Shown: positions 1 to 4,859 of the stretch, one piece after another
Position numbering within the stretch: position 1 is the first letter of the stretch
How the letters are laid out: every line of letters begins with the position of its first letter
Origin: JBLIKP01 sp047635375
Lineage (GTDB): Bacteria; Bacteroidota; Bacteroidia; Sphingobacteriales; Sphingobacteriaceae
DNA: 10,102 nucleotides
Reading direction: 5' to 3'
Assembly (NCBI GenBank): GCA_047635375.1
Contig: JBLIKP010000086.1
Coordinates: 1-10,102, forward strand
Notes under the pieces: model-generated
What the model was told of the DNA's origin: nothing
Database searches by the model: none
Seen by the model: only the letters and a program-made list of their open reading frames with translations
Translations under genes and position numbers: made by a program

Positions 1-390
1 CCCTCCAAGTATAGAACAGTTTACCGCGATAAGTGGCAAAAAGATTCCTAATGATCCGTACAGTGAAGGTGAGAATTTTTCAATTATCATTTCCACTAAC
101 TGAACCATAGCGGCGATAATTGCAATGAACATGATAAATGCTAAGAAGCTTAAATCAACAGTTGCCATTGAAGGGTGTAACCATGTTAAGGCTCCTTCTT
201 TTAGCAATCCGTTTAACAATAACCAGTTTGCTGGTACAGTGATTCCCAATACGAAAATAACCGCTGCTCCAAGTCCAACTGCAGTTTTTACTGAGTTAGA
301 TACTGCCAAATATGAACACATACCTAAGAAGTATGCGAAAATCATATTTTCGACAAAGATGGATTTTATGAATATATTAAATAATTCCAT
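1..390 (-). CDS. nqrE: NqrE, Na+-translocating NADH:quinone reductase subunit E (3' end cut by window edge)
   Basis: Integral membrane subunit of the six-subunit Na+-NQR complex in the inner membrane; with NqrD it forms an inverted pair of helical bundles. The first 130 residues are visible, and the reading frame is open through the left edge. The start is the ATG at 390-388, giving an N-terminus MELFNIFIKSIFVENMIFAY typical of NqrE. Cys25 in the FLGMCSYLAV segment and Cys125 in the AVNCSILGG segment match the two NqrE cysteines that, with two from NqrD, hold an iron centre at the subunit interface in the known structure. Several hydrophobic segments are seen (about residues 39-60, 81-101 and 112-127). 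It lies 26 bp downstream of nqrD and is surely co-transcribed. Its leader is A-rich with only a weak AAGAA purine run. About 70 residues are missing beyond the edge, where nqrF would be expected next. Confidence 0.96.
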   Translation of the reverse strand, partial: MELFNIFIKSIFVENMIFAYFLGMCSYLAVSNSVKTAVGLGAAVIFVLGITVPANWLLLNGLLKEGALTWLHPSMATVDLSFLAFIMFIAIIAAMVQLVEMIIEKFSPSLYGSLGIFLPLIAVNCSILGG

Positions 391-416
391 TTCTTAATTT
401 CTTAAAGGTTTAACCA

Positions 417-1094
417 CTAAGCTTCTTCAACCGTTGGGCTGATGGTACGTTGTACCCAGATAATAATTCCTACAACAATTGCAGCTCCTGCTGGGATTAA
501 CATCACCCCGTTATTCACATAACCTGCATCATAGAAACTTTGCGGGATAATTTTATATCCGTAAAGGTTACCTGAACCAAAAAGCTCACGAACCACACCA
601 ATAGCGATTAACACCCAGGCGTATCCTAAACTAGATCCAAATCCATCTAAAATTGACGGCCAAGGCTTATTCCCTAGCGAGAACGCTTCAAGACGTCCAA
701 GGATAATACAGTTTGTAATAATTAATCCAACAAATACTGATAATTGCTTACTCACGTCATAAAGGAAAGCCTTTAACGTTTGGTCAACTAAAATTACCAA
801 AGAAGCTACAACCACTAGTTCCACAATAATCCTGATTCTTGAAGGAATCATGTTTCTTAAAAGTGAAATCACGAATGACGACAATACGATAACCGCAGTT
901 ACCGAGATAGCCATAACCAATGAAGGTTTTACTTGAGTAGTTACTGCTAAAGCTGAACAGATACCTAATACTTGAACGGTAATAGGGTTAGTGCTGTTCA
1001 AAGGATCTTTAATCAGCTGCATGTTCTTTTTAGAGAACATACCATCTTTCTTACTAAGCTCTTCTTGAGATACTAAAATTTCTTTCTGGCTCAT
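417..1094 (-). CDS. nqrD: NqrD, Na+-translocating NADH:quinone reductase subunit D
   Basis: Membrane subunit D of Na+-NQR, 225 aa, slightly longer than the usual roughly 210 because of an extended polar N-terminus (residues 1-30). Helical segments span about 40-53, 58-79, 88-105, 117-134, 155-171 and 194-214. Cys46 (GICSALAV) and Cys129 (TNCIILGR) are the family's interfacial iron ligands; their 83-residue spacing matches my recollection of the Vibrio cholerae subunit (Cys29/Cys112). The C-terminal half carries the family signature around GNKPWPSILDGFGSSLGY (141-158). The ATG at 1094-1092 overlaps the nqrC stop as ATGA, a 4-bp overlap that indicates translational coupling. It is paralogous to the neighbouring nqrE, as in all NQR operons. 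Nothing is broken or unusual apart from the N-terminal extension. Confidence 0.97.
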   Translation of the reverse strand: MSQKEILVSQEELSKKDGMFSKKNMQLIKDPLNSTNPITVQVLGICSALAVTTQVKPSLVMAISVTAVIVLSSFVISLLRNMIPSRIRIIVELVVVASLVILVDQTLKAFLYDVSKQLSVFVGLIITNCIILGRLEAFSLGNKPWPSILDGFGSSLGYAWVLIAIGVVRELFGSGNLYGYKIIPQSFYDAGYVNNGVMLIPAGAAIVVGIIIWVQRTISPTVEEA

Positions 1095-1792
1095 ATGCTT
1101 GATTTAATTTTATCCAGGTAAGACTGGTATTTTCCAAAATCAGTTTTCAACATGTCTTCAACTCCTACAGATGTGATGGTACCTCCAGAGATACCGTCAA
1201 CTTCGTGCTCGCTTAGGTTGTTTCCAGCTCCTTTAAGAACGTCGATAGAAACTAAAGCACCCTTTTCATAGATCTCTTTCCCTGCAAATTGGTCTTCAAA
1301 AATTGGCGTAGAAATTTCGGCTCCTAAACCAGGCGTTTCTCCTTTGTGATCGAATATAGCACCAGTGATGGTGTTAAGATCATTACCAAGAGCAACATAA
1401 CCCCAGATTGGACCCCAAAGTCCTTTCCCGTACATAGGGAAAACATAACGTTTACCTTCTGGAGTGTTGCAGGTGTAAATCGGAAGATTTAATTCCAAAG
1501 TAGGATCTGATTTTAATGCTTTATTTTGTTTTAACAAGTTGATATTGAAAGCTTCCACCCCTTCAATAATCTCGCCCTTTTGGTTTATAACCTGAGCGAT
1601 GATTACCTCAGCGAATTTCGCATCGATCTCTTCTGTTTCGATTCCAGCAGCCTTAAGAATAAGGGCTTTCTTCTCACGTTTTTCGTTGGCAACCTGACGG
1701 TCTTTCAACAATGTGGCTGCACTTGAAAGTAGCAGCGCCGCTACTAAAATTACGATAGTAGCGAATCCAAATGTATAAGTATTACTTCGCAC
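1091..1792 (-). CDS. nqrC: NqrC, FMN-binding subunit C of Na+-NQR
   Basis: Single-span, periplasm-facing flavoprotein subunit that passes electrons within Na+-NQR; FMN is attached covalently to a threonine. It is 233 aa: one N-terminal membrane helix (about residues 8-29), a charged linker, then the FMN_bind domain (about 110-218) with HKGETPGLGAEI (149-160). The flavinylation motif is DGISGGTITS (199-208), so Thr205 is the predicted attachment site. The more usual motif reads SGAT; here a Gly replaces the Ala, while the acceptor Thr is kept. The start is a GTG at 1792-1790. It is essentially forced, because an in-frame TAA lies two codons upstream, and a textbook Shine-Dalgarno lies 7 nt before it. 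The gene overlaps nqrB by 11 bp and nqrD by 4 bp. The shorter extracytoplasmic domain relative to proteobacterial NqrC is, as far as I know, normal for this phylum. Confidence 0.96.
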   Translation of the reverse strand: MRSNTYTFGFATIVILVAALLLSSAATLLKDRQVANEKREKKALILKAAGIETEEIDAKFAEVIIAQVINQKGEIIEGVEAFNINLLKQNKALKSDPTLELNLPIYTCNTPEGKRYVFPMYGKGLWGPIWGYVALGNDLNTITGAIFDHKGETPGLGAEISTPIFEDQFAGKEIYEKGALVSIDVLKGAGNNLSEHEVDGISGGTITSVGVEDMLKTDFGKYQSYLDKIKSSI

Positions 1793-2912
1793 GTTTTAAC
1801 CTCCTTTGCACGTTAGATTGAACAACATAATGATCAATTAATGGAGCGAACACATTCATTAATAGAATGGCTAGCATTATTCCTTCTGGATAAGCCGGGT
1901 TAACCGTTCTGATTAAAATAGCCATTGCTCCAACTAGGAATCCGTAAATGTATTTACCTGTGGTTGTCTGTGCAGCGGTTACTGGATCAGTTGCCATAAA
2001 CACAGCTCCGAAAGCGAAACCACCAGCTACAAGGTGAAGGTGAGCAGGCATTTCTAACAAAGCGTTTCCACCGAAAGCGTTAAACAAAAGAGCCATTAAA
2101 TAACCACCTAAAAATACAGGTATCATAACTCTTCCGCTTCCAATACCGGTAATCAACAATATAGCAGCACCAATCAAACACGCTAGTGCTGATGTCTCTC
2201 CAATTGAGCCGGGTTCGAATCCTAAGAACATATCCATAAAGCCTAAAGGAGCAGCATTTCCAGAAGCAACAACACCAAGGGTTGTGGCTCCAGAAACTCC
2301 ATCAGCCATTTCAGAAATCCAAACTGAATCTCCAGACATGTATTGAGGGTAAGCGAAAAATAAGAATACACGGGCAGTTAATGCCACGTTTAAAATATTC
2401 ATTCCCGTTCCACCAAATACTTCTTTACCTATAATTACGGCGAAGATAGTACCTACAGCAACCATCCATAAAGGAATAGATGGAGGAAGAATTAAAGGAA
2501 TAAGCATCCCTGTTACTAAGAAACCCTCATTAATTGAGTGCCCCTTAAGGGTTGCAAAGATGAATTCTACAGTTAATCCGGCGATGTATGCTACTGCAAC
2601 TACTGGAAGAACTATTTTTAATCCGTAGAAGAATTTATCCATTAGCTCAGCAGACTCTCCAAGTCCCAAGAAGTGTTGGTGACCTACGTTCCACATACCA
2701 AAAATTAAACAAGGAACCATGGCAAATATCACAGTGATCATTGTTCTCTTTAAGTCAATACCGTCTCTAATGTGAGCTCCACCTGAAGTTGGTGTACCGG
2801 GAACAAACAAGAACGTTTCGAATGCATCGAACGTTGTGTGTAATTTCTCCAGTTTACCCCCTTTTTCAAAGTTGGGCTTCACATTATCCAAAAGTTTTCT
2901 TAATGCTTTCAT
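1782..2912 (-). CDS. nqrB: NqrB, membrane subunit B of Na+-NQR (covalent FMN, Na+ path)
   Basis: Large membrane subunit of Na+-NQR, 376 aa, in the NqrB/RnfD family. It carries a covalently bound FMN and is the subunit associated with riboflavin and Na+ translocation. The cytoplasmic N-terminus (1-55) contains the conserved SGGAHIRDGIDLKRTM segment (43-58). About ten hydrophobic helices follow from residue 57 to 363. The flavinylation motif DGVSGATT is at 204-211, making Thr210 the predicted FMN acceptor. The conserved NEGFLVTGMLIPLILPP (128-144), GKEVFGGTGMNILNVAL (162-178) and FMATDPVTAAQTTTGK (305-320) signatures are all intact. The protein is a little shorter than the roughly 410-residue proteobacterial form. 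ATG at 2912-2910; a 39-bp gap separates it from nqrA upstream, and its last 11 bp overlap nqrC. Confidence 0.97.
   Translation of the reverse strand: MKALRKLLDNVKPNFEKGGKLEKLHTTFDAFETFLFVPGTPTSGGAHIRDGIDLKRTMITVIFAMVPCLIFGMWNVGHQHFLGLGESAELMDKFFYGLKIVLPVVAVAYIAGLTVEFIFATLKGHSINEGFLVTGMLIPLILPPSIPLWMVAVGTIFAVIIGKEVFGGTGMNILNVALTARVFLFFAYPQYMSGDSVWISEMADGVSGATTLGVVASGNAAPLGFMDMFLGFEPGSIGETSALACLIGAAILLITGIGSGRVMIPVFLGGYLMALLFNAFGGNALLEMPAHLHLVAGGFAFGAVFMATDPVTAAQTTTGKYIYGFLVGAMAILIRTVNPAYPEGIMLAILLMNVFAPLIDHYVVQSNVQRRLKRAK
1798..1807 (-). promoter_or_regulatory. Strong Shine-Dalgarno of nqrC, embedded in the end of nqrB
   Basis: Read on the minus strand, positions 1807-1798 give AAAGGAGGTT. 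The GGAGG core ends 7 nt before the nqrC GTG at 1792. The two AGG triplets also serve as consecutive arginine codons (RR) in the nqrB C-terminus QRRLKRAK. Bacteroidota rarely rely on such sites, so a full-length match is notable. It decides the GTG start. Confidence 0.75.
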
Positions 2913-2951
2913 TGAATTTATTTCGGAATTATTGTGTTAATCGTTTATCGA

Positions 2952-4304
2952 TTAGAAACATTCAGTTTTAACAGTTTCCAATCCTTTTGCAATGATAGCT
3001 TGAACATCAGTTTTAGACGTACAAGCGAACTCACAAAGTGCGAAATCTTCTTCGCTCACCTCATAAATTCCTAATCCTTCCATTTCCTCAATGTCATTAT
3101 ACATAATCGACTTGATTAGTTGAAGTGGATAGATATCCATTGGAAGAACTTTTTCATATTCTCCAGTCATTACAAATGCTCTTTCTTCACCGTGAAGATT
3201 AGTGTTTGCTTGGAATTTCTTTCCTGGGATCAAATAGCTAAATAACGCTTTTGAAATACTAGGACGGTCGAAACCAGGTGTTAACCAACCAAAGAACTCA
3301 GATTCAGTCCCCTCAGGGATAACTGAAACATGGCTTTCGTAGAAGCCTAAGTGACCATCAGCAGCAACAGTCGTTCCGGTTAATACATTTCCGCTAATGA
3401 TACGCACATGGTCAGCAACCAAGTTATCCTTAATCATAGGAGTTAAATTAGCTCCAATACGGGTAGAATAATACTTACGGTGTTTTACTTCAGAACCTGT
3501 AACAGCAACAATTCGCTCACTATTGTATTTTCCTTCAATGAAAAGCTTACCGATTGTTATCACATCTTGTGGCCCAACGTACCATACAAATTCTCCTTTA
3601 TTGATAGGATCAATATGGTGAATTTGAATTCCAACGTTTCCTGCTGGATGTGGTCCGCTAACATTGTTTATTTGAACACCCTTAGAACGTAAGAAAACAT
3701 CCGAAGATTTTTCGTCGTCGTTTACATTAAGGTGGACAGTTCCGTCTGTTAATTTCTTGAGTGCGTCTAATCCAATTTGGAAAGCCTCTCCTTGTCCGTG
3801 TACGATAAAATCATAGTCAGGGGCTAATGGAGACGAATCGAACGCCGAAACAAATATTGCCTTTGGAGTAGTTTTTGGATCAGGAATATCTGAGAACGGA
3901 CGACGACGAAGCATGGTCCACAATCCAGATTTAACCAATTTTTCCACCACTTGCTCGCGGTTCATAGATGCAGGAGATCCTGTACCAAAATCTTCATACG
4001 AGATTTCAGCGTCAGCTTTGATTATGATTTCTTGAATTAGACGTTTTGCTCCACGTTTGATGGAAACAACCTCACCACTTACTGGTGCGGTAAACACTAA
4101 CTCAGGAAGGTCTTTGGAATAAAACAAGGGGGTCCCCGCTTTAACCTTTGAATTTTCTTCAATTAGTAGTTTAGGAACGACGCCTCTGAAATCTGTTGGC
4201 TTAATAGCGAATGTATCTGATGACTCAGATTTAGCGAAAACTTTTTCCGCTTCACCCACTAAATTAATATCAAAACCTTTTTTTAGCTTGATAGTTTTTG
4301 ACAT
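2952..4304 (-). CDS. nqrA: NqrA, cytoplasmic subunit A of Na+-NQR
   Basis: First gene of the NQR operon, 450 aa, full family length. NqrA is the peripheral cytoplasmic subunit that interacts with ubi-/menaquinone and with NqrB. The N-terminus KTIKLKKGFDINLVGEAEK (3-21) is the diagnostic opening of the family. A barrel-sandwich-like segment with TAPVSGEVVSIKRGAKR (72-88) follows, then SGPHPAGNVGIQIHHIDPI (216-234) and the SGNVLTGT stretch (304-311), both strong NqrA signatures. There is no membrane helix or signal peptide, as expected. The ATG is at 4304-4302. The leader is AT-rich; a GGGGA run about 15 nt upstream is too distant to be a convincing ribosome site. The gene opens the minus-strand operon from the divergent intergenic region at 4305-4859. 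Confidence 0.97.
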   Translation of the reverse strand: MSKTIKLKKGFDINLVGEAEKVFAKSESSDTFAIKPTDFRGVVPKLLIEENSKVKAGTPLFYSKDLPELVFTAPVSGEVVSIKRGAKRLIQEIIIKADAEISYEDFGTGSPASMNREQVVEKLVKSGLWTMLRRRPFSDIPDPKTTPKAIFVSAFDSSPLAPDYDFIVHGQGEAFQIGLDALKKLTDGTVHLNVNDDEKSSDVFLRSKGVQINNVSGPHPAGNVGIQIHHIDPINKGEFVWYVGPQDVITIGKLFIEGKYNSERIVAVTGSEVKHRKYYSTRIGANLTPMIKDNLVADHVRIISGNVLTGTTVAADGHLGFYESHVSVIPEGTESEFFGWLTPGFDRPSISKALFSYLIPGKKFQANTNLHGEERAFVMTGEYEKVLPMDIYPLQLIKSIMYNDIEEMEGLGIYEVSEEDFALCEFACTSKTDVQAIIAKGLETVKTECF

Positions 4305-4342
4305 AGATTTTAATAAAATTTCCCCTTAACCTTTTATTAATT

Positions 4343-4388
4343 AGCTTTCAGGTAGTAAAAAAATCGATTTTTTTATGCTTTTAAAGCT
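4343..4388 (-). other. Concentric inverted repeats in the nqrA leader
   Basis: A perfect 20-bp palindrome fills 4356-4375: seven A, TCGA, seven T, with a flanking T/A pair. An outer 6-bp inverted repeat, AGCTTT at 4343-4348 with AAAGCT at 4383-4388, has exactly the same centre (4365.5). The whole could fold as an interrupted hairpin beginning almost at the predicted nqrA transcription start. AT-richness makes the inner part less improbable than its length suggests. It could be an operator, an mRNA-stabilising leader stem, or chance. It does not look like an intrinsic terminator because the stem itself is nearly all A/U. Confidence 0.4.
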
Positions 4389-4391
4389 CCG

Positions 4392-4399
4392 CAAAATTA
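4392..4399 (-). promoter_or_regulatory. Candidate -7 element of the nqr operon promoter
   Basis: Read on the minus strand, 4399-4392 is TAATTTTG, an exact match to the Bacteroidota -7 consensus TAnnTTTG. Transcription would begin near 4386, leaving an mRNA leader of about 80 nt before nqrA. The nearest -33-like TTG (minus strand, 4426-4424) is 24 nt away, longer than the usual roughly 19-21, so the assignment rests on the -7 box and position. Confidence 0.45.
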
Positions 4400-4597
4400 C
4401 CAAATTGTTTTCTTTTAAAGACACAATTTTCAACTTTTTAAGAGAGTTGTTTTAAATAGAAGTAATATGGAATGGATATGAATTAGGATTGCCCTAAAAA
4501 TACCACGTCCCCAACCACCACTATTAGGTCAGGGACGCAGTAAAACCGAAAAGAAAATCACAATATATTAACAATTAACATAGTGTCTGTTTAAAAA

Positions 4598-4646
4598 TCC
4601 CACCCCCTGCTCCCCCAAGGGGCAGCAGGCTCTCCGGCGGATGGGA
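4598..4646. repeat. GC-rich imperfect hairpin, possible dispersed intergenic repeat
   Basis: Nested inverted repeats: TCCCA (4598-4602) with TGGGA (4642-4646); CCTGCT (4606-4611) with AGCAGG (4624-4629); then, across one C/C mismatch, a CCCC/GGGG stem closing on a very short loop at 4617-4618. This is a small GC island in otherwise AT-rich spacer. The look (C-run, AA, G-run inside a longer dyad) resembles the short palindromic repeats scattered between Bacteroidota genes, but only one copy is in the window, so the repeat status is an inference. No T-run follows on either side that would make it a clean intrinsic terminator. Confidence 0.4.
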
Positions 4647-4723
4647 ATATAGTAAAAGCTAAAATGCTTTATACCATCGTTTTTAGGATGCTTCAAAAGT
4701 CGGGTAAAGTTAGACTTCGTTCA

Positions 4724-4741
4724 ATACCTGAATTCAGGTAT
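4724..4741. promoter_or_regulatory. Palindromic operator candidate 1 (distal)
   Basis: A perfect 18-bp palindrome with core TACCTGAATTCAGGTA. The core divides into TACCTGA, a 2-bp spacer AT, and TCAGGTA, which is the 7-2-7 inverted-heptamer layout of NarL/NarP-type response regulators. The first five bases also fit the NarL half-site TACYYMT; the last two do not. It lies about 112 bp upstream of the predicted kinase transcription start. The exact repetition of this core 52 bp downstream argues strongly for a protein-binding site. Confidence 0.7.
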
Positions 4742-4772
4742 ATTTCAAAAAAATTTTAATCCAATAATTGAA

Positions 4773-4796
4773 AAAATACCTGAATTCAGGTATTTT
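4773..4796. promoter_or_regulatory. Palindromic operator candidate 2 (proximal)
   Basis: A perfect 24-bp palindrome whose central 18 bp are identical to the site at 4724-4741; it is extended by AAA and TTT arms. Centre-to-centre distance to the first copy is 52 bp, close to five helical turns, so the two sites face the same side of the helix. The centre lies about 60 bp upstream of the predicted kinase transcription start, a position typical of an activator. The ends are not arranged like a terminator, since no free loop exists and the stem is preceded as well as followed by A/T runs. Confidence 0.72.
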
Positions 4797-4826
4797 AATA
4801 TTAAAAAAACCTTTAAAGCCCTGATT

Positions 4827-4848
4827 TTTGTATTCTTGTGAATACAAA
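4827..4848. promoter_or_regulatory. Third dyad, overlapping the kinase promoter
   Basis: A 9-bp inverted repeat, TTTGTATTC and GAATACAAA, around a 4-nt TTGT centre. Its half-site differs from the two TACCTGA palindromes, so it may bind another protein or fold as an RNA stem. Its centre (4837.5) is 53 bp from that of the second palindrome, continuing the 52-bp spacing of the array. It contains the best -7 candidate for the kinase, so a protein bound here could block the promoter. Confidence 0.45.
4831..4838 (+). promoter_or_regulatory. Candidate -7 element of the sensor kinase gene
   Basis: TATTCTTG matches TAnnTTTG in all defined positions except one (C for the first T of TTTG). It would place the transcription start near 4844, about 15 nt before the GTG start. 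No clear -33 TTG is found at the usual spacing, which would suit a promoter that depends on an activator at the upstream palindromes. Confidence 0.3.
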
Positions 4849-4859
4849 TCCTAAGAGTT

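Larger units (their letters stand above)
4305..4859. other. Divergent intergenic region, 555 bp, no gene
   Basis: The region separates nqrA (leftward) from the sensor kinase (rightward). I find no credible coding frame in it on either strand. From left to right it holds the nqrA leader palindrome and -7 box (4343-4399); a 6-bp inverted repeat CGTCCC/GGGACG (4506-4511 and 4532-4537) with a 20-nt loop; a GC-rich hairpin (4598-4646); two perfect palindromes (4724-4741 and 4773-4796); and a third dyad overlapping the kinase promoter (4827-4848). A seven-A/four-T tract at 4747-4757 lies between the two palindromes and probably bends the DNA. The middle part (about 4440-4720) shows no recognised function. 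Confidence 0.7.

Noticed and set aside
125..397. Plus-strand 90-codon frame at the left edge
   Set aside because: It is the antisense shadow of nqrE, whose two cysteine motifs and helices read cleanly on the minus strand.
4500..4540. CGTCCC/GGGACG inverted repeat as a structured RNA or terminator
   Set aside because: Only 6 bp of stem with a 20-nt loop and no T-run; too weak to call.
4724..4796. The two palindromes read as back-to-back transcription terminators
   Set aside because: They have no loop, moderate GC only in six central pairs, A/T runs on both sides, and they lie far from the end of any gene that would need terminating in either direction. Repetition at helical spacing fits operators better.
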